The notes: generated from the letters alone by a model not told the origin. Positions 28,985 through 46,003 are shown, counted from the stretch's first letter. The stretch: DNA of 64,000 nucleotides from Tillus elongatus (GCA_964006375.1 OZ023267.1:31229094-31293093); one strand, 5' to 3'. Program-made: numbers and translations.

Positions 28985-30587
28985 GACTTTTTTGGCCCAG
29001 TTTTGAGAGATTGTTGAAAGGCAATATTTTTAAGCCCTTAATCTGCCTACCACATAGTGCGGTCGATTAGGAGTGGGTTGGGTTGTTTTAGTTTAATTAT
29101 GAGGCCTGCCACCCAAAGCTAACTGGAAATCGTCTCTATGTGTGTTTAATCCAGGACCTGACTGTTGCTTGGTGATCTTATGTTATTTATAGTGAGGCAC
29201 CTACTTTGGTCGCTATCAGAGTTATTAGCCGGACAAGTAATGTTTATTATGTTAGGCACTTTACTATATGTCTAAACCGGATTAGAATGTTATGTTAGAC
29301 GAGGTAGAAGAGCAGCAGAACGTTCTACCGACGTGTTAGTCACGTTGTGTGTTAACAGTTAAAACAAATTGGTTTACCGTTTTTGAAGAGTATTGCTCAT
29401 TGATTGCTGTTGCTCTTATGTTGTAAAACCATTCGATGCTAAATGTAGACCAATAATATTTTTATCTGGTTCAGTAATACGTTTTCTATCTGCACACTGT
29501 GTTGCTCTTTATTGAATTGTCAGGCGGATAGGGTCTACAAATGCTACGTGTATCATCCAAATTAAATAAATACAGTCTTTCAGTTATTGTGCATATTTGT
29601 AAAAATTCCCGAAACACGTGAATTTCAGATAAAAAAATTGACATCCTGCAAGGTGAAAACTTCACCGCGGTCCCACTTCAAAGACCTCTTCATTATTTAT
29701 TTAAAAATAGTATGATTTTGAAATCTATTTCCAGAATTAACAGTAAAAAAATCATCTGGGTGACAAACTTCGCCGTAGTTGGCAATTTTAGTTTTGTTGA
29801 AAACGCCTTACCAACTTTCTGAGCGATTGTAACTGTATTACAGCAGTTGTCAGTTGTTAACTGCAACTCATAAACATGGTTTGTTTAACAGATATACATA
29901 ATATAACAATTATACAGATAATTGGTTCCAGAAATAAAAGATAGATAGAGGTTTTTTGCATACTTCGAGACAAATTTTTCGATTTGTCGCATATATCCCA
30001 AGGACCAATCAACAAAATTAAGCAGCAATTTGGCGAGCTTGGACATGTTAGGCAAATATAAAAAATCTTTTAATACATACTTCAGTTACAGGAGCTCATG
30101 GTTTTAGTAGACCTCAAAAACAAAATTATTTCAAAAAGATGGAAGAAACAATTAAAATTGAACATATTATACAGTCAACGATAATTTTAAACATGGCGAA
30201 ACTAAACTAACAACTGCGCGATGAACTAAAATAATAGTTGCTCAGAAAGGTAAGACGCATATGGGCGCTCTCCCTAGTGCTCAAAGGCGTTTCCATATCA
30301 CAGCTTGGACATGTTAGGCAGATACAGAACACATCTTCTTATGCACGGTGTAGTGATACCAAATTGGCTGTAAAACTTGACTTTGAAGAAACATAGTTCC
30401 AGTCGACAAGCAGCCACAACATAAAACGTTAGCCATTCATCGATTATTCGAATACTAAAACAAAATAAAATGCATCCCTCTGAATTGTTACAAAATCAGC
30501 AGCTCATGGAAGACAGTTTTGATATAAGAACGTCTTTTTGTGAAAAAATGATGCAGAAGTTGGACAACAATATTATCCACCTAGAGG
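28985..30587. other. Intergenic; a short direct repeat only
   Basis: No gene recognised. AGCTTGGACATGTTAGGCA occurs at about 30037 and again at about 30301, each followed by diverged sequence, so there may be a 264-bp duplication. Confidence 0.45.
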
Positions 30588-31545
30588 TTCAGCTTTAGCC
30601 CCTACTTTGTTTCTTCTCCACTTCAATGACCTCCTCACTAGCATATCCAACCCATTTCACAGTTACGCGGACGACAGCACCCTCCACTCAAATATACAAT
30701 ATTCTAAGCCTGTCTCTTTAGCCCAATTAGATGAGGATCGCAGACTCATGCACGGTTCTGTCTTTGTGGACCTCCAAAAAATATTAGACTGGGGAAGTGG
30801 AAATCCTGTACAATTCAACTCAACCAAATCTCAGTCTTGCTTTATATCTCATAAGAAATACACCAGCCCTAGACCTATCACAATAGACAAACATGTTATT
30901 CAAAGTAATGAGTCCTTTTCATTCGTTGGCATTTCTGTGGATCAAAATCTTAATTGGCTGCTACGAAATTAGGTTTCCACTTCCAGACTCGCAAGTACTT
31001 TTCACCAGCTCATCTCTATACCCTATATACTTCACAAATAAGGCCAAACCTCGAATACTGCTCCCACATCTGGGGTACCGCTGTCGCTTCTATACTCGCT
31101 ATCCTAGATTACTTTCAGAAGAGAGCTATAGGTCTCATCGGTGACCCTACCATCGCCCAAAGGCTACCATCTCTTGCCCACTGACGTGCCGTTGGTAACC
31201 TCGCTCTTTTTTATAGATATCTGCACGGGCACTGCTCAGAGGAGCTTTTTTCCATAGTTACTCTACCTGTTGCCCCCGACACATCTCCCAGGGGAACAGA
31301 TCGAATGAACCCTTTTACTGTCCAAGTCATCAAACATAGAATATCTTGTTATGCCCGCTCGAGGACTTCCAAGTTGTGGAATTCCTTGCCGGCACATGTT
31401 TTGCCTTCTCCTCCAAACCTCAGAACCTTCAAGTCTAGAATTAACAAGTTGCCTCTTTTCTCCTTGTCGACACACACGGTACGATAGTATTTAGGCTGTA
31501 AGTCCTCGTGATGTGCTGTTGAAATATAAAAAACAAAAAACACGT
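30588..31545 (+). pseudogene. LINE-A copy 2 (LA2): RT C-terminal half
   Basis: Begins within the RT at GSALAPTLFLLHFNDLL and includes SYADDSTLHSN (catalytic), SLAQLDEDRR and DLQKILDWGSGN. A deletion of about 45 bp around 30958 joins NLNWL to the KLGF segment in another frame. The rest continues at 30954-31184 (KLGFHFQTRKYFSPAHLYTLYTSQIRPNLEYCSHIW) and 31305-31487 (SKLWNSLPAHVLPSPPN). The 3' end is near 31540 after ATGTGCTGTTGAAATATAAA. 5'-truncated, dead copy. Confidence 0.85.
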
Positions 31546-31659
31546 GTTTGTTTCCTGATAAGTTTCGTTTTGCGCTTCACGACCATACTAATCGTTCAAA
31601 TTGTCGCTCCTGGTCTAAAGAAAATCTACACTAGATAAGATAATAACATATGTACAACA

Positions 31660-32035
31660 TTGAAGAGGTTAATGTTTGGACAGGAATAGTTGGAAAACAT
31701 GCCATTGATGTGTCTTTCGTTAATGGTCATTTGAATCATTTAGCACTGCTGGAAACCAATGTTGTGGCAACATTGGTCAGCCTATATCCCGATCATGCTA
31801 ACTTACAAGTTCTACGAATGTGATATTGGTCCAGCAGGATAGAGCACCAGCATGTTACAAAATCAACGTCGGGCAGTACTTCGAATTAGTATTTCCAGAT
31901 GGATGGATAAGGAAACGGAGATCGTTAGAATGGCCACCACGATCAACCCGATCTCACGCTATTAGACAGTTTGTTATGGGAGTATGTGAAAAGTATGGTA
32001 TACAAAAATACACCAAACGATCTGACTGACTTAGC
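31660..32035 (+). pseudogene. DDE transposase fragment related to D2
   Basis: Plus strand: VWTGIVGKHAIDVSFVNGHL, then a frame change, then ILVQQDRAPACYKINVGQYF (second catalytic Asp in QQDRAP), DGWIRKRRSLEWPPRS. The expected SPD that carries the third Asp reads RSTRSH. About 120 residues of a roughly 340-residue protein. The same protein family as D2 (compare FFQHDGAAPHYATPVRAYL). Confidence 0.7.
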
Positions 32036-32358
32036 ACACGCCTCGGATATCAATTAACGTTACAAGAATTTTTTATATGCAGTTAGGATGCTGCCAAGAC
32101 GTTTAATATTTTTTATTTCTCTCATTATCAAGAACAGAAGCGAATAGTTATTAATCTTTTAGTGTGTTGTGGGGACATTTGTCAGTCAGATGAAGCTATT
32201 TTTTCACTAAACATTACGTAATTAATTTAAAAACCATAGCACTTTTGAATAGATCCATTCAGAAGAGAGCTATACGTCTCATCGGTGACCCTACCCTCAC
32301 TCAAAGGCTGCTATCCCTTGCCCACCGACGCGTTGTTGGTGACCTCTCTCTTTTATAG

Positions 32359-32533
<175 letters not shown>

Positions 32534-32869
32534 CTTTATTCAGAACGTCCAACAATCGCAATGAATACGTCACAATATAAAACACAAAAATCAGCCAAAT
32601 TTTTGGCACACCCTTTCTTAAGCAAAGTATCTTAAAATTTAAAAATTCACAGTTTAAAAGCTTTTTACAAATATACATACATATAATAATAATAAAAACA
32701 CGATTCGTCATGGTAAATAAAACACAAAAAAGCATGCCTTAATTAGACCACACACATGGATGAAATCAATCCCAATAAACACAGGTGCGTTTAATAAACG
32801 TCTATTTTACGTAGAGACGGTTGAAAAAACGTTATCAGTTATAAAAATGAACGTTGATTTCTAGGCTAA

Positions 32870-33660
32870 AAAGGCAACGTTACCATTTCTTCGTTGTAAA
32901 GACGTTAATTATGAAGAGTTTTTAAACATAATATTTAAACGTTATTTCAATACATTTCGCCTATCAAAAACTACGTTTAGTTGAGAATAATACGTTGAAT
33001 ATATGTATTTTATTAAACATTTTATAAGCGAAAGATATTTTGTGTGGTATAAACGTTATATGTAAAATAGGTATTTACCTAATTTTTGTGAAAAAAAAAG
33101 CGTAAAAATTTTCTCGTTGTAAAGACCTTATTGATAAAGAGTATAATATTTAAACGTTGTTTCAACACAGTTCGCCTACCAAAATCTTACATGAAGTTAG
33201 GATTCATACATAAAATACACGTATTTTATCAGACATTTTATAAGTGAGAGATATTTATGTGATACAAACGTTATATTTAAAACAACTGTTTTCCTAATTT
33301 TTGTAAAAAAAAAGCAACTAAAAAATTTGTCATTGTAAAAGACGTTATTAATTAAGTGTTTTTAAACATAATATTTCAAGGTTGTTTCATCACAGTTCCC
33401 CTATCAAACACATGTATGAAGTAGGGATTCATACATAAAATATACGTATATTACCGGAGATTTTTTAAGTGAGAAATATTTTATGTGATATAAACGATAT
33501 ATCTAAAATCACTATTTTTCTAATTTTTCTTAAAAAGGCAAAGTACTTAACAATATACCGTTGTAAAATACGTTATTAATTAGTGTTTTTAAACATAATT
33601 TTTAGACGTAGTTTCAACAAGGTTCGCCTACCAAAAGTTTACTTATGTCTTTGTAAATTA
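32870..33660. repeat. Tandem repeat, period about 223 bp, about 3.5 units, in T4
   Basis: The landmark CGTTGTAAAGAC occurs at about 32893, 33113, 33338 (ATTGTAAAAGAC) and 33562 (GTTGTAAAATAC). Each is followed by TTTTTAAACATAATATTT and TTCGCCTA, then AAACGTTATAT, with moderate divergence between units. Confidence 0.7.
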
Positions 33661-33822
33661 GTAAGTGTTTGTGCGCATGCCGAACGAGAACGAACAACGA
33701 ATATAAACAGAACAGGTGACATGGTGTGCAGTGTGTAATGTGGTGTTTAGAATTAGATGTTATTAAATATTATATTCAGTACGTGACACTTGTATGTTAT
33801 GGTGAATGGTGGTCTGTTCTAT

Positions 33823-34588
<766 letters not shown>

Positions 34589-36010
34589 GCTACTTTGAGA
34601 ATGTCAAGAGCAAAAAACTAATGGAGCAATACTTTTTATTTTGGTTGAGAAGTTCACAAACAATTTAGGAAATATATTTTTTATTTCATGATAAAGACGC
34701 TATGATTGAAGAAGCTTGTTATATTTTTAAAATGTGGTATTAATTATTTTAGTTTTTTGATAATGAAATGTAAGTTTTTGAAATATATTTTTTGTTTTTT
34801 AAATAAAGTGATTTTTATTTGACATTTGACTTTTGATCTAATCCATTTTTATAAAGCCCATTTAAAATTAATTTAAAATTAATCGTACTCATCTTCTGCT
34901 GTCAGCTGAGTTGAAAAACTATCATTTGTTAGGTATGTATTAGTTGTAATTCAAACGTTTATTATACGTCGTTAATACAAGCAGATTAACGTGACAGATC
35001 CCCGTTGATAAACATTAATTATAAACGTATATTCTTCATGACACATGATGGTTAAATCAACGTTGCAAAACCCTTGTTAATAAACGTGTATAAAACAATG
35101 TATATTTTACGTTATTAACGGCAAGTAGTTTAACGTTGTAAAATCCTTGTTAATAAACATGTAAGAAAAACCTATATTTAAACGTTAAAACATACATGTA
35201 AAAAATGTTTTTATCTTGGTTTAATTATATGTTTATTCGGGCGACATTTTTACCAAAAGTAAACGTAAGGTAGCAGTTTCCTTTCAAACGTTTAATTAAC
35301 GAACATGTGTTTACTGGGATAGTGCCAATGAAAAACACAAATTAAAGCAGCAAATAAGTTTCACTTATTCTATAAACATGGAACAATAGAAAAAATTAGA
35401 CAGAGTATAGAAAGACTGCGATTCCAAAAACTGTTTAAGTTTTATCTTTAAAACAAACACATCACAGTCTCTAAGATTCTTTGGAAGATGATTATATATC
35501 CTTATTATGGATGATGTTACATTTTTTTACAACACTGTTAATCTTGTTTGGTCTTCCAACAAAACTGTATCTCTTCTAGTGTTGTAAGCGCGAGTGTGTT
35601 CCCTGCACGAAAACATTGAATAGTTGTTTCTTAAAAACAATACACATTTTAAATATAAACACTCATAAGTGTTAACATTATATATTTTATAAAATACGGA
35701 TATATCTGCAGGGACACCGTTCAGATGAGCTTTCTTCCATAGTTCGTCCATCTGCTGCCCCCAGGGGAACAGAGCGACACCCTTCTACTGTCCAGGTCAC
35801 CAGACATAGAACATCTCGTTATGCCTGCTCTTTTGTCCCGAGGACTTTCAAGTTGTGGAATTCCTTGCCGGAACATGTTTTTCCTTCTCCTTCGAACCTA
35901 CAAACCTTCAAGTCCAGAATTAACAACTTGCCTCTTTCCTCCTTGTCGACACCCATGGTACGATAGTATTTAGGTTGTAAGCCCTCGTAGTGTGTTGTTG
36001 AAATATATTT

Positions 36011-39000
36011 TTTTAAAATATAATAGAAAGACATGATGTATCACAGGCCTCTACTTCATATTAAAAAATGTGGAGGCTGTCACTGTCACTAGAGGAGGGT
36101 TAAATGCAGGGATCAAATCTTAACGTAGCAGGATGTCATTTGTTAATCTAAAGTTGCCATGTTTTGGGATCTTTTGAAATAGTTATGACGCCGCACTTCC
36201 TTTTATACCAGATGACAAATGCTCAAATAATTCCTAATCTATTCACAAATCTAATTTGTCATTGGCATAAGCTAAGTTACCGGGAAGTTAGAGGGCCGCC
36301 AGCTTTTATACAGTGGAGATGGGCGTGGGTCAAAATAAGATGTTAACTAGGGGCGCCACTTGATTGTTTAACCTCCACTCCCGGATATTCTAATAAGATG
36401 TTCATTAATATACTTCCTTGCCCAGATCCAACACAACCAAGAATTCTTGGATCGCACTGGCAACTATAGCCAACCACAATCGAGCACAGGAAGCTACAAG
36501 GGAGTTATAATTATAGTAACACAACTAAATTTCAGAACGGTATGGTCTCATAGACCCACAAGCAAAGGTAACGGTAAGGATCTAATCTATCAACAGCCCT
36601 GAAAACAAAACACAAACACAAAACCAAAACACACCTATAATATGATAAAATAAGGGCTTTTATTAAACTTGTTTGGCATACAAGAATTTATTAAAAGCTG
36701 TTCTAAAATTCTAATCTAAAATAAAAAGTCTCTATAATATAACTAAAATGGCTTACTACCAAATAATCAAGATCTTTAATGAGTCTGTATGAATGTACTC
36801 CAAATATAATTGTTCTATGGAAAAATTCCACTTTTCGTGCACGCAAAGCTCACAACTTATTTCCCCAAATATTAATTAATTACACGTTAATTCAGGTAAG
36901 TGGCCTGATTAAAGATCAAGTCCCAAAGAATAATCAATAAGCTTGACTAATGCTAACAATATATGATAAATGATGGTACTATCAAAAGTGAAGCAATTAT
37001 ATTCACAAAGGTTTCGTAAAAATCTGTACCACATTTATTGAAGTTTAAATAAAATAAACTCAGTTTGATTTTAGCAAATTTAACAGAGATTAATATTTAA
37101 AATTTAGCTTATCAAGATTGTCTCTCTTATCACTCTATTCTTTATCACAAAACGGAAAACTCTTACTTGAAATTCCTTGACTTCTAGGCCATAAGATTAC
37201 CAGCAATTTCCATATCAAACTAAGGCCTTTAGGGGTACGGGATTGCAACCACGGGAATAATGCAACAACGGAACGGCAATGCTACAACGGAAAGCGAAGA
37301 CCTCCTCACTGAGATCCTACTTCATAAATTCCAGATTCCACAGCTGACGGGAATTATCATTGCTCTTGACTAGCACATAAAACTCCATTTAATTCCATAG
37401 CCATACTTCGTTCGGTACATGAAAATTCGCTATTCCATGCGAGACTTATTCCACTCAAAATTATGATACGTGAATTTGCCAAAGGTACTGCCCAATACAA
37501 AAACTCTCTATCCAGTACTAAAATCGCCCAACACAAGAACTTTCCACCCGCTACTAGAAATTTTCCATCCACTACTAGAATCGCTCTATCCGGCACAAAA
37601 ACTCTTCTATCCGGCACAAGAATTTCTCTATCCAGCAAAAGAACCCTCCAAAGAGGGAAACGAAACTCCAGCAACGTGACAAGGTCAATGTGGTCCTTAA
37701 ATCCCCTCAAACGGGTATCTCTACAGTCTTCAACATCAAATACGTAAATTACGATATCACCAAAAAGACTGCAGATGTGCTCTGAGTGCAATTAAATCCA
37801 CAAAGGGGGATAATTAATATCCAACTTGCTTCTCAGAACGAACCACGTGTTAACTCCAACAACTGCCAACGAAAAATCTCTCTCTCGAAACTACCGGAAC
37901 ATTCGCCTTCCCTACCTGAAAGCAGGTAACGCCACTCGTTCGCTCTCACTTGCATCCCATACGTCCCCAGCCATCTATCCTTCTCAACATGCGGACCATT
38001 CCCGAACCACCGACATTCTTAACTGCACGCAAGCGTGGCAGCCGACACGATATACCAGGGGTAGTACAAATAAAAATGATTTAACGAAAGATCTCAATTT
38101 TATTCCGTATACGAGGGATAGCCAGAAGAAATAACCACGATCGTCGCCAATAATTCTCTGTTCAAAGCAGAGGAGGAACCACAAATACGTCCAAACTAGC
38201 TTAGTTGTTTAGCTATTCAATTTATACTGTTACAAAGTTTTTCAAAAGAGTTTTAGCTGCGAAATAGACAAAGGTTTTATAAAACGGTAACTAATGTACA
38301 AACGCTTTTATGGATGTGTCAGTTGGTAACGAGGAAAAACGGAGTTATAACAAATTTTAGAAAATTGAAGACATCACATTTTGAAATTGGATTTTGATAT
38401 TTATACCTAACATTTTGGACTCTACATTAGTAATATACATTATCTTGGATAGCACAGGCCTGGCTTTTTTTGTTGTACATTTACACAAATATATTATTAT
38501 TATTAGTATTATTATTTTTATTAATTTAGATACTAAATTTATTCGATTTGGCTGTTCTAGACTGAATAGTGTTAGCGAAAAGCTTTTAACATACATGGTC
38601 TTGTTGACTAAAAATATTGAGTGTCAAATGTTGAAAGAGATTTAATATTAAATTAGCAATACGTCTTATTTCAGTACTGCGAATCCGTTATGGGGTGGGA
38701 AATGAGCAAAATTGAAAATTTAACGTAGCGTGAGCATTTTTTCTCACAGTCGTTCATATACGACCTAATAAGGTGGAGAGATTGCTATTTTCGTACGCAC
38801 ATATTTCCTGAAGAAATTACGCACTCATATGAAAAGCAATGACTGAAATTTGAAAGACCGTTCTAGTAGTCCTCGGAGAAATCAGGCATGTGTTTACGAT
38901 ATTAAATTGCCGGTAGAGATGAGATACAGATTGATATTTCTTATCAGGCCCCTGATGTATGCATTGACGTATACCTGGCAACAGTAAACAGTACCGGCGC

Positions 39001-39430
39001 AAAGATCTCTCGGGAGCGAATACACCAGACGTTTGTAATCTATGTGTTGATTTGATATGTAGGTTTCCCGTAATTGGCATTGTTGTGTTGAGTTTGCACC
39101 TCTGGTTTACTAATACAAACAGTACGTACTGCAAATGTTGACTTGCAATCACAGCGTTATATCAAACGCCGCACTTATCCTTACAGATGGCGGTAAACAT
39201 TGCAGTAAACAAACAAATGAAATTGCTTCTTTAAATGGTTTGAGATAATGATAATTTTAATAAAGTTTATCCAACAAGAAACATACATTCATGGTTCCTT
39301 AATTCAAGGCCTACAATTTAGAATATATAAAAAATACCCACGAAGTACTCAAATGTCCTTACTTGTGAGTTTAAAACACAGCCATACTCGCCAATTTTAA
39401 CATCCGTCAGAAAACATCCGTCCGTTCAGC
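36011..39430. other. No gene recognised; PBS-like motif and a minisatellite
   Basis: About 3.4 kb with only short frames. Near 36340-36355 the minus strand reads CAAGTGGCGCCCCTAGTTAAC, resembling the join of an LTR end to a TGGCGCC primer-binding site, so an old LTR may lie to the right, but I could not find its partner. A 21-bp minisatellite lies at about 37495-37650. The 38.2-39.4 kb stretch is AT-rich with nothing identified. Confidence 0.4.
37495..37650. repeat. Minisatellite, period about 21 bp, about 7 units
   Basis: Units resemble CTCTATCCGGCACAAGAATT: CTCTATCCAGTACTAAAAT, CTTTCCACCCGCTACTAGAA, TTTTCCATCCACTACTAGAA, CGCTCTATCCGGCACAAAAA, CTCTTCTATCCGGCACAAGA and TTTCTCTATCCAGCAAAAGA. 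Because the period is a multiple of three, both strands stay open and give false repetitive frames. Confidence 0.7.
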
Positions 39431-39439
39431 AAGTCAGAA

Positions 39440-41425
39440 ACATATCCAACCATAACAACTTTGGAAGTCCTCGGTACAAAACAGCTGGCATAACAAGATG
39501 TTCTAGATGTTCTATGTCTGGTAACCTGGACAGTAAACGAGAGCATTCGCTCTGTTCTCCTGATACGTCTGTGGGGGCAGCAGGTGGAGGAATTATGAAA
39601 GAAAGCTCCTATGAGCTGTGTCCGTGCATATATCTGTAAAAGGGAGAGAGAGAGAGAGAGAGAGAGAGAGGTCACCAAAGGCATGCCGGTGAGCAAGGGA
39701 TGGCAGCCTTTAATTGAGGGTAGGGCCACCGATGAGACGTATGGCTCTCTTCTGAATGAAGTCCAGAATAGCGAGCAGTCCAATATTTTTTGAAGATCCA
39801 CAGAGACAGAACCCTCAATGAGTCTGCGATTATAATCTAATTGGGCTAAAGAGGCAGGCTTAGAATATTGTATATTTGCGTGGAGGGTTATGTCGTCCGC
39901 GTAACTGTGAACTGGCTTGGATGTGCTAGAGAGAAGTTCATTGATGTGGAGAAAAAACAAAGGTGGGGCTAAAGCTGAACCTTGAGGGACTCTTGCAGTT
40001 TATAGGAATGGCCATCCACGACAACAGATATGCTCCGGTTGGAGAGGAGATTTGCTGTCCAGGTACAGTTTTGGTGGCAGGCCATAACCCGGAAGTTTAT
40101 TAAGCAGCGCTGCGTGCCAGACCTTGCCGAGTGCTTTGGATATGTCTACAGCGACAATCTGGGATTCACCGTGTAGTTCCATAGACTTGTTCCAAGAATG
40201 GGTGACAAAAGAAAGGAGGTCGGCAGTTGATCTGCGCTGACGGAATCCATACTGCCTGTCGTGGATTAGACTCTGTTTCTCAAGTAATTTTAGTAGTTTG
40301 GTGTTTATATAGTTTTCCATCACTTTAGAGACGACTGAAAGAAGAGAAATAAGTATGTAGTTGCTAGGAAGTGCTTTGGATCCTTTCTTGGGGAAGGGTT
40401 GTACTCGAGCAGTTTTCCAGTTACTAGGGAATATGCCTCTATTGTAAGTTGTCCGAAACAGACGAATCAGGACATGAGCAAGTTCTGGTGCGCATTTTTT
40501 GAGAACAATTGCTGGGATCTCGTCAAGGCCAGAGGCTGTCCTGCTATTAAGAGAAGAGAGGATCTCTCGTAACTTTTTAGTTTTAACAATGATATCCGTC
40601 ATTTTATGCGCGACATTGGGGACCGTTGGTGGTTGAACATTTGGAGGTGGGTTGAGAGTAGAATTGCTGGAGAACAACGAGGCAAAATTTCAGCCTTGCC
40701 CAGGGAGGCGGAAACAATTTCATCCCCTGAAACAAGAGGTGGGAACATGTTCTTGCAGAAATTATTCCCAATAGATTTAGCAAGAGTCCAGAAGTGTTTG
40801 CTACCGTTGGAGCTAGAGAGGACTTTGTTTTTGATGTGGTTATTAAACGAGTTTTCTGTCTCAAAAAGAATGCGGACATAGCGGTTTCTTGCGTCGTTGA
40901 ATGCTTGACGGTTTTCTTGACTGGGATTGTGTAGAAATGTTTTGTGAGCTTTGACCTTTTCAAGTCTGGCCTTGTCACAGGATTGAAAGAATGGCTGAAG
41001 AGGTTTTCTGTGTACGTGGAATAAATAATTCCATGAAAGTTTGGATAATTTTGGTGACGTTTTGTGAGATATCAGAGGGGTAAAGATGAGAGAATCAGAC
41101 AGACGCCAATGAAAATGAGCAAAAGTAATCCCGTATTTATTTCCAGTTCGCGGAGTTGTAGTGCCAAACAATACGTGGTTGTGCTCATTGTGTGACCTCT
41201 GGTTGCATTGCGCAGGAAGCAGTGACCTCGCCCTGGTCTGAGCGACCCAGGGGGGCGGTGACTGATGTTTTGTAGCATTCAGGATTTGTAGTAAGAAGGG
41301 ATCCAAGGGATTTGAGCTGTGTGTTGGGATGCGAGGAAAATAAGTAGGTTGCTGAACCATATTTGCTAAAGAAAGCTGACTGCAAAGGCCTCCGGTGCTC
41401 TCCCTTGTGCATCGGTTTGACATTT
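39440..41425 (-). pseudogene. LINE-A copy 4 (LA4): endonuclease remnant, RT, with deletion
   Basis: From the 5' end (41425): last part of the AP-endonuclease domain (SLANMVQQPTYFPRIPTHSSNPLD), linker (CDKARLEKVKAHKTFLHNPSQ), RT (VLKKCAPELAHVLIRLFR, SNWKTARVQPFPKKGSKALPSNY, HDRQYGFRQRRSTADLL, VAVDISKALGKVWHAA), a frame change near 40060, HINELLSSTS and SYADDITLHAN (catalytic), DLQKILD. An internal deletion of about 700 bp relative to LA1 then joins near 39780 to the IQKR-region end. A (GA)n run at 39642-39670 marks the slippage site. Ends near 39440 with a rearranged 3' tail. Confidence 0.85.
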
Positions 41426-41429
41426 ATTC

Positions 41430-41870
41430 CCTGGGGTATGTGACTATATAGATATTTGCTATTGCGAATGTTCCACTTTTTTGGACCATTGTGAGCTGTG
41501 TTTTGTTCCTGAGAAATAATTTGCCGTTCCTTATAGAAAACCTAATGTTAATATTTTTGAGATATATTAAGCAGTTTTAAAATTACAAACACGGCAATAC
41601 ATATATAAAATATTTTTAAAATATATCATTCTCTGATGACGCTAACCTTATTAGTGGGACGATCGTCAAGTTTTCGAATTTAAAAGTAAGTTGTGGTAAA
41701 TTGGGTTTTTCCAATTATACTTAACTCTAATATTAGTATTAATATAGACGTATTCGGAATATGTCATGTAAAAAAACACGTTACTAGACAAATACTTTTG
41801 TAATTATCTATTTGGAAATGTTGTCGAGAAATTTGGAATATAAAAACCCTGGTTACAGCGAGTCCGCTTT
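41430..41870. other. Intergenic, nothing recognised
   Basis: AT-rich spacer between LA4 and the 61-bp tandem array. Confidence 0.45.
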
Positions 41871-41874
41871 GTTG

Positions 41875-42250
41875 GTGACTTTTTATAAAAACCTTTTACA
41901 TCACACTTGCTGCGTCAGTATTTGTTTCATAATACATATTACTATCGTATTCGTTACTGCCACACGCTTTATGCGTCAGTATTTTTACTAATAGCTGTTA
42001 ATATCTTATTTGTTGCAGTAACAAACTTGGTGTAACAAGATTTCTTTCGCAATAGATATTGAAACCTTATTCGTTACCATAATCAATTGATGCGTCAGTA
42101 TCTTTTCATCGTAGGTATTAATACCTCATTCGTTACCATACCACACTTGCTGCGTGACTATTTTAAAATTTTGTTTTAATTCACTCCTTACGTTATTCGT
42201 TACCAGAAAGCACTTGCTGCGTCAGTTTTTTTTTTCATATTATCTATTAA
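41875..42250. repeat. Degenerate tandem array, period about 61 bp, six units
   Basis: The motif (CACTTG)CTGCGTCAGTATTT recurs at about 41908, 41969, 42028 (weak, GGTGTAACAAGATTT), 42090, 42151 and 42215. Between these lies ATTCGTTACCATA. The core resembles the R-family 3' terminus (ACTACCATAACGCACTTGCTGCGTCC). Confidence 0.65.

Positions 42251-45301
<3,051 letters not shown>

Positions 45302-45388
<87 letters not shown>
45302..45388. repeat. (TG)n/(TA)n tract between D3 and the ERV
   Basis: Short GTGTGTGT then AT dinucleotides, ending at the ERV 5' LTR. It is the middle part of the tract also seen at 42569-42696 and 52620-52698. Confidence 0.95.
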
Positions 45389-45393
<5 letters not shown>

Positions 45394-45662
45394 CATCCCT
45401 GTATATTCTCAACATCATACAAAATACGACGAATCCTGAAACCATGCATCATCAGTTTAGTGACCTGTGTAAGAATGCTGATGCAGACGTTTGCATTTAT
45501 GTTAGTTCTGTAGAACATTATTTCATTCAATCGCTGTAACTCTAGTTGTTCACATGTTGTTTTGAATCACATATTTTATAATACATTTTAAGACTGAAAT
45601 AATTGTACCACTTAAATAAATAAATTACTTTTTTCGGACAATCGCTACGAAAAAACCTAATT
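45389..45662 (+). repeat. ERV 5' LTR
   Basis: 274 bp, AGTTAC start and CTAATT end, with AATAAATAAATAAA near its end as a possible polyadenylation signal. No difference from the 3' LTR seen on reading. Confidence 0.95.
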
Positions 45663-46003
45663 GGCGCTGCATAGAACAGTATTGCACATCGAAACCTGAT
45701 TTTGACAAGCTTTAAATCTTCGTAAAATTAGTTTCGGTCTTTTTTCTAAAAGTTTATGTGCAACATCGAACATCCACACCGGTGCAAATCAGTCCACACT
45801 GCCAGAGGGAAATCAGCGAGAAACCAATAGCAGAAGTACCAATGAGCTTCCTGTAAGTTTCCTCCAATATTTTTATCTGTGCATTCATATCGTATCTATT
45901 TTTACACCTTATATAATTTTGTTCAATAATTCCTATTCGCGCTCTATTTTTCAATTCACCCTGTAATACTTAACAACCATTACTTGTTCATGTATGTTGT
46001 GTA

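Noticed and set aside
29790..30260. Possible inverted repeat around CTTACC-TTTCTGAGC
   Set aside because: The match is short and does not extend; not better than chance in AT-rich DNA.
37357..37791. 144-codon minus-strand protein with VPDR repeats
   Set aside because: Openness is explained by a 21-bp minisatellite, and the flanks show no coding signature; reported only as a repeat.
41875..42250. CRISPR-like array
   Set aside because: Eukaryotic context, degenerate units and no unique spacers of constant length; it is a tandem repeat.
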